This document shows positions 31,543 to 40,168 of a stretch of DNA of 49,010 nucleotides, piece after piece. A model generated the notes under the pieces. That model saw only the letters and a list, made by a program, of their open reading frames with translations, had not been told where the DNA came from and made no database searches. Source of the stretch: Bacteroidales bacterium UBA1800 (GTDB taxonomy: Bacteria; Bacteroidota; Bacteroidia; Bacteroidales; VadinHA17); assembly GCA_002319915.1 (NCBI GenBank), contig DCFQ01000068.1, forward strand, positions 22,886-71,895. The letters are read 5' to 3'. The first letter of the stretch is position 1; each line of letters begins with the position of its first letter. Both the position numbers and the translations under genes were made by a program.

Positions 31543-33270
31543 ATGCCACTAAGCGATCAGGAGCAAATAAGGAGGAATTCATTGGAAGAACTGAGGAAAC
31601 TGGGCATTAATCCATATCCTGCAGCTGAGTATAAAACAAATGCATTTGCAGAGGATATCCTCGAAAACTTTGATTCCACAAAAACGGATTTCGCAGGTGT
31701 GAGCATGGCAGGGCGCATAATGAGCCGCCGGATCATGGGAAGTGCTTCATTTGCGGAGATCATGGATTCAACCGGGAGGATCCAGATCTACCTGAAACGC
31801 GACGACATTTGTCCCGGGGAAGACAAGACTCTTTATAATTCAGTTTTCAAGCACCTTCTGGATATCGGAGATATTATCGGAGTTAAGGGCTTTGTATTCA
31901 AAACCCAAACCGGGGAGATCACTGTCCATGTAAAGGAGCTTACGCTTCTTTCAAAATCGCTGAGGCCTTTGCCGGTCGTGAAGGAGAAGGACGGGACCGT
32001 TTATGATGCCGTTACAGATCCGGAGCTCCGTTACCGCCAGCGATATGTCGACCTGATCGTCAATCCCCCGGTAAGGGATGTGTTCCGGAAAAGAACGCAG
32101 CTGATTCAATCGATGAGAGAGTTGTTCAACTCGAAGGGGTACCTGGAAGTTGAAACCCCGATTCTTCAGCCGATTCCCGGGGGAGCGACTGCCCGGCCCT
32201 TCATAACGCATCACAATACCCTTGACATGCCGCTTTACCTGCGCATTGCTAATGAGCTTTATCTGAAAAGGCTTATCGTGGGCGGCTTTGAAGGAGTTTA
32301 TGAATTTGCGAAGGATTTCCGCAACGAGGGCATGGATCGCACCCATAACCCGGAATTCACGGTGATGGAGATCTATATCGCCTACAAGGATTACAACTGG
32401 ATGATGAATTTCACAGAGCAGATCATCAGCAAAGCAGCCATCGATCTTCACGGGAAAGCCGAAATACCTTACGGCGATAAGATCATAAATCTTAATCCCC
32501 CGTACCGCCGCGTAACCATGCTCGATGCAATAAAGGAATTCACCGGGATCGATATCTCCGCGATGGATGAACCCACTCTCAGAAAGACCTGCGATGGGTT
32601 GAATGTTCCTAACACGCCTGAAATGGGAAAAGGAAAACTCATTGATGCAATATTCGGTGAGAAGTGCGAGCACCATTTTGTCCAGCCTACCTTTATAATC
32701 GATTACCCGGCGGAGACCTCTCCTCTCACCAAGATGCACCGCAGCAAACCGGGCCTAACGGAAAGGTTCGAGCTTATGATAAACGGGAAGGAGATTGCGA
32801 ATGCCTATTCCGAGCTAAACGATCCTGTCGACCAGCTAGAACGGTTCCAGGAGCAGCTGAGACTCTCCGAAAAGGGAGACGACGAGGCCATGTTCATCGA
32901 TCTTGACTTTGTACGCGCTCTGGAATACGGCATGCCCCCCACTTCGGGAATGGGCATCGGAATAGACAGGCTGGCCATGCTTCTCACTAACCAGCCTTCA
33001 ATCCAGGATGTTCTTCTCTTCCCCCAGATGAAACCGGAAGGGCAGAAGCCTAAAGCTGAAAGCGAAGAGAGCGAATATCTTGACCTGGGAATTCCTGCGG
33101 AATGGATCTTGCCTCTGAAAAAACTTGGATTCACTACGATCGCCATGCTCCGGGAGGCAGGCAAAGCCGGGAAACTGGCCAATGATCTTAACGGATTCAA
33201 CAAGAAGAACAAGCTTGGGCTGGCAGGCCTCAGCACCGAAGTTGTCGGCAGCTGGCTCGAAAAAATCTAA
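31543..33270 (+). CDS. lysS: Lysyl-tRNA synthetase (class II)
   Basis: Charges tRNA-Lys. The N-terminal OB fold (residues about 50-150) is followed by class II motif 1 (YLEVETPILQP), motif 2 (FRNEGMDRTHNPEFTVME) and motif 3 (GMGIGIDRLAML). Substrate-pocket residues lie in NGKEIANAYSELNDP. Residues after about 510 form a tail with a small helical domain (LKKLGFTTIAMLREAGK), an extension seen in Bacteroidota LysRS. 575 residues in total. Confidence 0.96.
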   Translation: MPLSDQEQIRRNSLEELRKLGINPYPAAEYKTNAFAEDILENFDSTKTDFAGVSMAGRIMSRRIMGSASFAEIMDSTGRIQIYLKRDDICPGEDKTLYNSVFKHLLDIGDIIGVKGFVFKTQTGEITVHVKELTLLSKSLRPLPVVKEKDGTVYDAVTDPELRYRQRYVDLIVNPPVRDVFRKRTQLIQSMRELFNSKGYLEVETPILQPIPGGATARPFITHHNTLDMPLYLRIANELYLKRLIVGGFEGVYEFAKDFRNEGMDRTHNPEFTVMEIYIAYKDYNWMMNFTEQIISKAAIDLHGKAEIPYGDKIINLNPPYRRVTMLDAIKEFTGIDISAMDEPTLRKTCDGLNVPNTPEMGKGKLIDAIFGEKCEHHFVQPTFIIDYPAETSPLTKMHRSKPGLTERFELMINGKEIANAYSELNDPVDQLERFQEQLRLSEKGDDEAMFIDLDFVRALEYGMPPTSGMGIGIDRLAMLLTNQPSIQDVLLFPQMKPEGQKPKAESEESEYLDLGIPAEWILPLKKLGFTTIAMLREAGKAGKLANDLNGFNKKNKLGLAGLSTEVVGSWLEKI

Positions 33271-33304
33271 AATAGTCTGCAAACATTAAGGCGGCTCTCC
33301 TAAA

Positions 33305-33312
33305 TAATTTTG
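33305..33312 (+). promoter_or_regulatory. -7 promoter box for the TolB-like/TPR gene
   Basis: TAATTTTG followed by C, an exact TAnnTTTG match, 56 bases before the ATG at 33369. Confidence 0.5.
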
Positions 33313-33329
33313 CATTTGGTGAAATGTTG

Positions 33330-33358
33330 GCATAACTTTATAACTGAAAACGTTATGC
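33330..33358. promoter_or_regulatory. Possible operator: inverted repeat GCATAAC ... GTTATGC
   Basis: Perfect seven-base arms (33330-33336 and 33352-33358) with centres 22 bases apart, about two helical turns, lie between the -7 box and the ATG. The arrangement suits a dimeric repressor or a transcript hairpin. No regulator gene is adjacent. Confidence 0.35.
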
Positions 33359-33368
33359 AAGGGTAGAA

Positions 33369-35438
33369 ATGACCCGGAATCCCGACAGGCTCTCCAGATT
33401 CTGGAATGAGCTAAAAAGGCGAAAGACCGACAGGGTATTAGTTGTTTACGCCGCAACGGCATTTACCATCCTTCAGCTGGAACCTGTCCTGGAAACGGCG
33501 TTTTTTCTGCCGTCATCAACCTCCACGATACTGATCATTGTCTTTGCAGCAGGCTTTCCGGTGGCTGCTCTCCTCTCCTGGTTTTTCGACATCACTCCGG
33601 GCGGGATTGAGAAAACAAAGCCCTTAAAGGCATCCGAACGCCGAAGGATCCAGTCGGAACTCAAGAGATGGAGATATATCACACTCGTCAGCATAATCGT
33701 GATAGTCCTGCTTGTACTGTTCAACATTATCCGCTCCCGGATCGACATTTATGAAATCAAGAGGAGTGAGAAAACGATTGCGGTCCTTCCTTTCGAAAAC
33801 CTGAACCCCGATTCAACCATGCCTATCCCCGCCGACCTGGTGACATCACTGATATCCACAGGATTAAGCCAGATCCCTGAATTCACGGTCTGTTCGGGAT
33901 TCAACGTCCTGGCCAATCTGAACAGGAACAGGCCGGTTCCTGAGATCGCCAGGAAACTCGGCGTATATTTTATTGTCACAGGCAAAATGGCCAGGAACAG
34001 GGATATAACTTTAATTTATGTAAACCTCCTGAACAAGAAAGGCAATATCATCTGGGGCAGGGAGTATAAGCTGTACCGCGAGGATGACCTGGAAAAACTG
34101 ACTGAAATCCCCCTGCTTATCGCCGGTTCGCTGAAGACCTCCCTGTCCACGGCCGTGAAAAGAAAGCTTGACAGGAAGCTGACCGGCGCTCCTGCTGCCT
34201 ATTTGAACTATATGAAGGCCAACGCGATCCAGGACCTGGCATCGGAAGTGTCAGACTATGTTTCGAAAGGAGACAGCACCTTCAATGATCTGTGCTCTAC
34301 CAGGAAATTCGAGGAGGCCCTGAATTTTTATGATAAGGCAATTGCCATAGATTCAGGCTTTGCGCTTGCATATGCTAAGCGGGCAATTACCAGGGCAATC
34401 GGATACAAAGCCGAGCATTTCACACTGAAGGACCAAATGGCCAGGTGCCGGGAGGATATTGAACATGCATTGTTCATCGACAGAGGCCTGACTGAGGCGA
34501 AGGTTGCCTATGGCTTTTATTATTACTACTTTGAAACCGACTATGACAAAGCGCTCGAATACTTCAGGGAGGCGTCAACGGAAGATCCTGAGTACTGGCA
34601 GTGCAAATATTATATGGGGCTGGTGCTTCGGGCGAAAGGGGAATGGGCCGGGTCGCAGAACCTGATGAATGAGGTTGTAAGGTCCAACCCGCTTAATGCT
34701 GTCTTTATCACAAACATCGGCATCTCCTATCATTTCCTTCACAAGTACGACAGCGCCGTATATTTCCACGACAGGGCCATCAGGTTAATGCCGGGATGGA
34801 CCGATGCATATCAGAATAAGTTTGAATCACTTATCGCACGCGATGGAAATACACGGGCTGCCGGAGCACTAATTGACACCGCAGCTGCCAGGACAAAGGG
34901 CGGTAATTTCAGAAAGAACAGGATCCTGCTTGATCTCTATAACGGGAAATTCAACGATGCTCTTTCGAAGGCTACGGTTTCCGCTCCTTCGGAATTCTCG
35001 AGCCCGGGAGAGAAATACATGATTTTCGGGGAGATATACCGGCACCTGAAAACAAATGACCTCGCAAACAATTACTTCAGCCTCGCCCTCGAGTTCTTTG
35101 AGAACAAGGTGGCTGAGAACCCCGGACGCCCCCAGTTGCTCAGTTACGTCGGGATCGCTTCTGCCGGGCTCGGGGAAAGGCTGAAGGCGCTGGAAGCGGG
35201 GCAGAAAGCAATTGAACTGACCGGCCAGAATATGCTGGAAAGAAAGGAGAGAATACTCGATCTCGCCAGGATATATGTCATACTGGGCGACCATGAGAAA
35301 TGCACCGACCTGCTTGAGGACCTGATTTATACTCCTTCGGATCTCTCCTGCAGCGTGCTCCGGCTCGACCCTGACTGGAAAGCCCTCCGGAATTATCCTG
35401 AGTTTGCCAGACTATTGTCAGAATGCACCAATAAATGA
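33369..35438 (+). CDS. Membrane TolB-like/TPR signalling protein
   Basis: 689 residues. The N-terminal cytosolic stretch FWNELKRRKTDRVLVVYAA leads into three membrane helices (about 24-40, 54-76 and 100-120). This is the arrangement seen in proteins related to adenylate-cyclase/winged-helix-TPR regulators, but without a cyclase or DNA-binding domain. A domain beginning EKTIAVLPFENLNPDS (about 137) is TolB/FlgO-like. From about 310 there are tetratricopeptide repeats (for example ALNFYDKAIAIDSGFALAYA and ALEYFREASTEDPEYWQCKY). It is probably a scaffold or sensor facing the periplasm. The partner is unknown. Confidence 0.8.
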   Translation: MTRNPDRLSRFWNELKRRKTDRVLVVYAATAFTILQLEPVLETAFFLPSSTSTILIIVFAAGFPVAALLSWFFDITPGGIEKTKPLKASERRRIQSELKRWRYITLVSIIVIVLLVLFNIIRSRIDIYEIKRSEKTIAVLPFENLNPDSTMPIPADLVTSLISTGLSQIPEFTVCSGFNVLANLNRNRPVPEIARKLGVYFIVTGKMARNRDITLIYVNLLNKKGNIIWGREYKLYREDDLEKLTEIPLLIAGSLKTSLSTAVKRKLDRKLTGAPAAYLNYMKANAIQDLASEVSDYVSKGDSTFNDLCSTRKFEEALNFYDKAIAIDSGFALAYAKRAITRAIGYKAEHFTLKDQMARCREDIEHALFIDRGLTEAKVAYGFYYYYFETDYDKALEYFREASTEDPEYWQCKYYMGLVLRAKGEWAGSQNLMNEVVRSNPLNAVFITNIGISYHFLHKYDSAVYFHDRAIRLMPGWTDAYQNKFESLIARDGNTRAAGALIDTAAARTKGGNFRKNRILLDLYNGKFNDALSKATVSAPSEFSSPGEKYMIFGEIYRHLKTNDLANNYFSLALEFFENKVAENPGRPQLLSYVGIASAGLGERLKALEAGQKAIELTGQNMLERKERILDLARIYVILGDHEKCTDLLEDLIYTPSDLSCSVLRLDPDWKALRNYPEFARLLSECTNK

Positions 35439-35495
35439 TATCCATAATTGGACCAGCAAGCTATGATCCCAGGTTAAATCTTAAAATTCTAGACT

Positions 35496-35723
35496 ATGCA
35501 AAATCAATCGACTTCCCTTTCGGTAAGGCAGGAATATCTGATGGATCCCCAGCCTTGGAACCCGAACTGTAACAGGTATCTCAAGCAGCTTTACGGGATA
35601 AGCGCACAAGACCCGAAAAAGGCAGAACAGATTGCGACGGCTGATGCTGAATATTTCAATGCCATCAACCAAGCGACCAAAAAATACCTTGAAATCATTG
35701 AGGGCATTCTGGGTGAAGAATAA
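35496..35723 (+). CDS. Small unknown protein (75 residues)
   Basis: I do not recognise a family. The sequence has coding-like codon choice. It starts MQNQSTSLSVRQEYLMD, has a PQPWNPNCNRYLKQLYG middle with the only Cys and Trp, and ends in two predicted helices (KKAEQIATADAEYFNAI and KYLEIIEGILG) with an acidic tail. There is no signal peptide. It lies 57 bases after the TPR gene and 91 bases before a B12-binding radical SAM gene on the same strand. It could be a peptide substrate, a partner protein or unrelated; sequence alone does not decide. Confidence 0.6.
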   Translation: MQNQSTSLSVRQEYLMDPQPWNPNCNRYLKQLYGISAQDPKKAEQIATADAEYFNAINQATKKYLEIIEGILGEE

Positions 35724-35744
35724 GGCGTCTGATCCCTGCCGGAA

Positions 35745-35759
35745 AATGACCCGGTCATT
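35745..35759. promoter_or_regulatory. 15-bp perfect dyad upstream of the radical SAM gene
   Basis: AATGACC-C-GGTCATT, symmetric about 35752, lies 56 bases before the likely start of the radical SAM gene. It may be an operator or chance. Confidence 0.25.
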
Positions 35760-35814
35760 GATCCGCCCGGAATGATGTATTTGAGCTCCCTTGATCTGCA
35801 GAAATATCTTGGAA

Positions 35815-37389
35815 ATGATGAATGCACCCCGGGTGGCCCTGATCGCGTTCGAACAGTTTGATAACCTCGGAGCGGGCTATCTGGCTTCAGCTTTGACCGC
35901 CTACGGGTACCAGGCTGAAATAATCAGGTTTACCGACAGCGGGAAAACGATACTTGACAGGCTGAAGGAGATGAAGCCGCTGATCGCCGGATTTTCTATA
36001 ATCTTTCAGTACCATATACGGGAGTTCAGGGACCTGATAAGCTATCTCAGGGAAGAAGGGATCGGGTGCCACTTTACGGCCGGGGGATACTATGCAAGCC
36101 TGAAATACAGGGAGCTCCTTGAGTTCATCCCCGCACTCGATTCCGTGGTCAGGTTCGAAGGTGAACATACCCTTACCGAACTGGTCCGGTCGCTTTCATC
36201 AGGTCTTGATGTCGCGAACATCAACGGACTGGTCTACAGGAACAATTCAAAGATTATCGCAAACCCTCTTCGCCCTCCCGAAATGGACCTGGATAACTTC
36301 CCGTTTCCGGTTCGCCAGACCCCGGATCAGTATGCACTCGGCAGGAAGTATGCAACTCTCATTGCCGGCAGGGGTTGTGCCCATAATTGCTCATTCTGCA
36401 ACAATATTGTGTATAACAGGGAATCCGGGGGGCCGGTGCGTCGCACTAGGTCACCTGCAAAGGTTGCCGGGGAGATCGAATATCTCGTCAGCGAAACCGG
36501 CTGCAACATCTTTCTTTTCCAGGATGATGATTTCCCTGTGAAAACGGGTAAAGGGGCTGACTGGGTAGCTTCATTCTGCAATGAACTGAGAAGCAGAAAC
36601 CTGGCGAGAAAGATTATGTGGAAAATAAATTGCCGTCCCGATGAGATTGATCCCGTGAAATTCAGGTTAATGAAAGATCATGGATTGTTTCTCGTATTCA
36701 TTGGCATCGATGACGGGACTGACTCCGGCCTCAGGAACCTGAACAAGAAAATGACCGTCAGCCAAACCATTGCAGGCATCACGGTCCTTAAATCGCTGGA
36801 TATCGGGTTTGATTTCGGATTCATGTTGTTCCAGCCCGGCACGACCTTCAGCGGGCTCGCTGAGAACCTGGATTTTCTCGCAACCATATGCGGTGACGGT
36901 TATACTCCCCTTACTTTCCTTAAGCTTATGCCGTATTTTGAAACCAGGGTCGAAAAAACGCTTAGGAAGGAAGGAAGGCTGAAAGGCATGCCCGGCTTAC
37001 TGGACTATGATTTCAGGGGCAGGGAGCTGAATGACTATTACAACTTCGTCACCGTGTGCTTCAGCGATTGGATTAAAGAGCCGGACGGCCTGGTCAACAT
37101 TTCCAGGTGGGCCAGGAATTATTCACATGTATTCTCATTTTATTACGGGCCGACCCCTTTATTTTACAAAGCCGCGGGGAAGATCAGGGACACGATCTCC
37201 GCAAGCAACTTATTCATGATCAGTAAAATGAAAGAGCTTGCCGGAATTTTCAGCTCAGGCAGGTATGATCCGTCCTGCGAAAGCCTTGTCTCCCATCGTG
37301 AAGAGATCCGGGCAAAACACAACATTTTTTGCCGTGAGATCAATGAGTCGATTGAAATGATATGCAGGATGGGGCTGTGTCAAAAGTAA
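35815..37389 (+). CDS. B12-binding-domain radical SAM enzyme
   Basis: About 524 residues. Residues 1-140 form a Rossmann-like domain of the cobalamin-binding type (VALIAFEQFDNLGAGYLASAL, later FTAGGYYASLKY). The radical SAM core carries GRGCAHNCSFCNN, a CxxxCxxC cluster motif near residue 190. A TIM-barrel continues (FQDDDFPV, FVFIGIDDGTDSGL) to about residue 380, then a helical C-terminal domain. The frame opens at a TTG (35791); the ATG at 35815 is the first good start. Family members methylate unactivated carbon or modify lipids, cofactors or peptides. I cannot assign a substrate here, and the classic B12-contact DxHxxG motif is not evident, so B12 use is uncertain. Confidence 0.85.
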   Translation: MMNAPRVALIAFEQFDNLGAGYLASALTAYGYQAEIIRFTDSGKTILDRLKEMKPLIAGFSIIFQYHIREFRDLISYLREEGIGCHFTAGGYYASLKYRELLEFIPALDSVVRFEGEHTLTELVRSLSSGLDVANINGLVYRNNSKIIANPLRPPEMDLDNFPFPVRQTPDQYALGRKYATLIAGRGCAHNCSFCNNIVYNRESGGPVRRTRSPAKVAGEIEYLVSETGCNIFLFQDDDFPVKTGKGADWVASFCNELRSRNLARKIMWKINCRPDEIDPVKFRLMKDHGLFLVFIGIDDGTDSGLRNLNKKMTVSQTIAGITVLKSLDIGFDFGFMLFQPGTTFSGLAENLDFLATICGDGYTPLTFLKLMPYFETRVEKTLRKEGRLKGMPGLLDYDFRGRELNDYYNFVTVCFSDWIKEPDGLVNISRWARNYSHVFSFYYGPTPLFYKAAGKIRDTISASNLFMISKMKELAGIFSSGRYDPSCESLVSHREEIRAKHNIFCREINESIEMICRMGLCQK

Positions 37390-37535
37390 CTTCCACATTA
37401 AGCGGGCCTTATCGTGTCTTTGTGTTGTACTTTCGATACAGCCACTGACCATCGTTCCCTCATATCCCCGGTAAGGAAATTCATGCCACGGTCTATAATC
37501 GGCACTCATTATCTGACACTTTTTAATTTTGTGGT

Positions 37536-37543
37536 TATATTTG
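37536..37543 (+). promoter_or_regulatory. -7 promoter box for the porP/sprF pair
   Basis: TATATTTG followed by C, an exact match, 47 bases before the ATG at 37591. The preceding 37390-37535 stretch holds one weak CACAAAG-like trace (37409-37425) and nothing else I can name. Confidence 0.55.
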
Positions 37544-37590
37544 CATCTTGCAGGAATGCACAATGAAAATAATTTTGATAATAATGCTCT

Positions 37591-38547
37591 ATGCCAGCAA
37601 TTAAGAAAGTATTTCTGTCCCTCATCATTCTTTCTGTCTTCAGGATATCAGACGGCCAGCAGGTGCCGTTCAACCCGATTTCCCACAGGATCTTCAGCCC
37701 GTTCATTCTCAATCCTGCAATTGCGGGCAGCAAGGATTTCTTCTCAATGGATATTATTGCCGGTTTTGCAGGAGAATCAAATTCCCAGATCCTCAGCGGC
37801 AACACACGGCTGACCAGGAAGCAGCCGGTATACATGGGGGTTCCGCCGACCACCACATTCTCGAACTTTGGGGTGGGAGCCTTTGCATTCCACGAGTACC
37901 AGGCTCAGTCCAATACCCGTACTGCTGGGGGCGGAGCAACTTTTGCCTACCATATTCCAGTAGATAACAAGGGACTTTCGTTCATTTCAATAGGAGCAAC
38001 AGGTAAAGGTATTTACCATTATTTCAAGGGCGATACCCTTAATGAGATCCCGTCCGAAAGCAAACTATTCCCGGAAGCTGATCTCGGCGTATACTTTTAC
38101 AATCCTTCACTATATGCCGGTATTTCCGCAACGGACCTCATTCCCTTAAAAAAGGACACATCGTCGTTGCATCCCTATAATATCCCGGTTTCGAGGCGCT
38201 ATAACCTGCTGCTGGGCTACAAGTTCGTCCTCAGCAAGGCGCTTAACCTGGTCCTTGAACCTTCACTGATCGTATTCACCGATGATTCGCTTTCGTTCAG
38301 CCCCAGGGAGAATATTGAGCCAATGCTCAAGCTGTATGCAAACAACTTCTGTGTCGGCACCTACTTCAATGACTTCAACAAGGTCTCTTTCTTCTTTCAG
38401 TATCGTTACCCTTCATTCTATGTAGGGACTTTTTTCGCACTGCCAAAGGAGACAGCCTATTACAAGAAGTCGATCACTGCCGAGATTGCCGTTGGACTGA
38501 ACTTATCCCGCAAAAAGGGAGGTTATACCAGGAACGCACTATGGTAA
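37591..38547 (+). CDS. PorP/SprF-family outer-membrane protein (type IX secretion)
   Basis: 318 residues with an N-terminal signal peptide ending SDGQQ. The family-defining early segment FSPFILNPAIAGSKDFFSM follows (the Asn-Pro-Ala-x-Ala-Gly motif near the mature N terminus). The rest is beta-barrel strands with the GVGAFAFHE and RRYNLLLGYKFVL pattern. PorP/SprF proteins partner a PD40/OmpA-like periplasmic protein in type IX secretion or SprF-dependent export; many genomes have several copies. It is followed after 19 bases by such a partner. Confidence 0.88.
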   Translation: MPAIKKVFLSLIILSVFRISDGQQVPFNPISHRIFSPFILNPAIAGSKDFFSMDIIAGFAGESNSQILSGNTRLTRKQPVYMGVPPTTTFSNFGVGAFAFHEYQAQSNTRTAGGGATFAYHIPVDNKGLSFISIGATGKGIYHYFKGDTLNEIPSESKLFPEADLGVYFYNPSLYAGISATDLIPLKKDTSSLHPYNIPVSRRYNLLLGYKFVLSKALNLVLEPSLIVFTDDSLSFSPRENIEPMLKLYANNFCVGTYFNDFNKVSFFFQYRYPSFYVGTFFALPKETAYYKKSITAEIAVGLNLSRKKGGYTRNALW

Positions 38548-38566
38548 AAAAATATATTTCGCAGAT

Positions 38567-40159
38567 ATGAGGAAAGTATTCAGCCTTGCAACTTTATGCT
38601 GTGTCCTGGCAATGATCCTTCCGTCGGGAGCACTTGCCCAGAAGAAGGCCGGACAGACTGCATCTCAAAATGGAAAAACGGACATCACCGGCAATCCGGG
38701 CGATACCAGCATCCTGCACATCGAACCTTTCAGGCTTGAGATCCTCTCCCCTTCTTCAGGCGTGCAATTCTACAGGTACGGACTTGTGTTCCTTTCAAAC
38801 TCCAAGAATGAATCCGGGATGTTGAGGAGCCATACCTCATTCGGCAGTGTTGAAGCCTATTATGCACCATTCCAGGACTCATCGCTTGGAAGGCATACCA
38901 TTTTCTCAAAACAGGCAGCTTTTGATATCCCTTGCGACGGGATGACTTTCACCAGGGACTTTTCGGAGATGTTTTATTCCAGGATAGGCGGCAAAACTAC
39001 CAGTGAGAAGATCTACAGGGCGGGGTACAAGAGTGCCGGGAGCAGCTCTCGCAGCTGGGTCAGCGATCCGGATCCCCTGGGGTTCTGTACCGGCAATTAC
39101 TCCTACACCCATCCTGCCCTTTCGGCGAATGGTGATACAATGATATTCGCATGCAACAGGAACGACTCCCGGGGAGGCTTCGATCTCTATTCAACAACGC
39201 GGGACGGCGGATCGTGGTCGGTTCCTGTTAATCTTGGCGACCAGGTAAATACTTCAAGGGATGAGCTTTACCCTTTCATCGATTCGGGCAACAATCTCTA
39301 TTTCTCCTCCAACGGCCATCAGGGATCAGGAGGTTTTGATATTTTTATCTGCCGGTTTAACGGGAAAGGATGGGATGAGCCTGTGAGCCTCGGGAATGAA
39401 ATCAACTCACCAAATGACGAGATCGCATTGACCATTGACCGGACCGACGGAAAGACGGCTTTCTATACCAGGCGGATTGTGCTGGGGAAGGAATCCCAGA
39501 AGCTCTTCAGGATCACCCTGGGCAATCATTATACAGCCAATAATTTCCGGACTCTGCCTGAAGCGCTCGAATACCTTGCCGCATCCGGACCTGCCGGAGA
39601 AGAGGCGAAAGCCACAGTTACGGCTGCAGCAGAGCCAGGTAACCTTCTTTTGAAGGAGCCGCCCAGGGAACAGCAGCCAGCAGTGACCGAAACCAGCAGA
39701 CCGCCTGAGGCAGCTCCCCAAAACAAGATAGGACAGCGGGCAAAGGCTGTAAGTGAGGCAGCAGATACCGCAAGGGTAACTACCATGGTAAGGGTACCTG
39801 CTGAAAACAAACAGGTCAGCCCGCCAGTGCAGCAGCAAAAAAGTCCGGAAACAAAACCTGCAGCTGTCGAAAAACCTGCATTAAAAACAAATGCACCCGC
39901 AGGGACCGTAGTTTTCAGGGTCCAGTTCTCCTCAAGCAGGAGTGCCAGGGGAAGTTTCGAGATCTCCTTTGGCGGGGCGCCGTATAAGACGTTTGAATAC
40001 CTGTACAACGGAATGTACCGGTCGTGTGTAGGGGAATTCCACTCGCCCCAGCAGGCATCTGCACTTCAGAAGATCGTCCAGAAGGAGGGATTCCCGGATG
40101 CCTTTGTTGCCGCATTCAGGGATAACGTCAGGGCAACCGATCCTTCACTGTTCAAATAG
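38567..40159 (+). CDS. PD40 beta-propeller protein with C-terminal SPOR-like domain
   Basis: 530 residues. The signal peptide ends GALAQ. Propeller repeats of PD40 type span about 110-325, with HPALSANGDTMIFACNR, FIDSGNNLYFSSNGHQGSGG and LTIDRTDGKTAFYT. A low-complexity Pro/Ala/Glu/Gln linker follows (about 345-440). The last 80 residues (VVFRVQFSSSRSARGSF to FPDAFVAAF) look like a SPOR peptidoglycan-binding domain. PorE/SprE-type partners of PorP normally end in OmpA; a SPOR end would be an alternative anchor to the wall. It is co-transcribed with the porP/sprF gene. Confidence 0.8.
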   Translation: MRKVFSLATLCCVLAMILPSGALAQKKAGQTASQNGKTDITGNPGDTSILHIEPFRLEILSPSSGVQFYRYGLVFLSNSKNESGMLRSHTSFGSVEAYYAPFQDSSLGRHTIFSKQAAFDIPCDGMTFTRDFSEMFYSRIGGKTTSEKIYRAGYKSAGSSSRSWVSDPDPLGFCTGNYSYTHPALSANGDTMIFACNRNDSRGGFDLYSTTRDGGSWSVPVNLGDQVNTSRDELYPFIDSGNNLYFSSNGHQGSGGFDIFICRFNGKGWDEPVSLGNEINSPNDEIALTIDRTDGKTAFYTRRIVLGKESQKLFRITLGNHYTANNFRTLPEALEYLAASGPAGEEAKATVTAAAEPGNLLLKEPPREQQPAVTETSRPPEAAPQNKIGQRAKAVSEAADTARVTTMVRVPAENKQVSPPVQQQKSPETKPAAVEKPALKTNAPAGTVVFRVQFSSSRSARGSFEISFGGAPYKTFEYLYNGMYRSCVGEFHSPQQASALQKIVQKEGFPDAFVAAFRDNVRATDPSLFK

Positions 40160-40168
40160 CGGCGGGTT

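Noticed and set aside
35772..35861. A 29-residue reading frame beginning MMYLSSLDLQKYLG just before and overlapping the radical SAM gene, considered as a peptide precursor.
   Set aside because: It overlaps the radical SAM coding sequence in another frame over more than half its length and has no supporting composition or leader.
37409..37425. CACAAAG/CACGATAAG-like words after the radical SAM gene as a fourth repeat unit.
   Set aside because: Only two poorly matching words and no opposite arm; at most a decayed trace.
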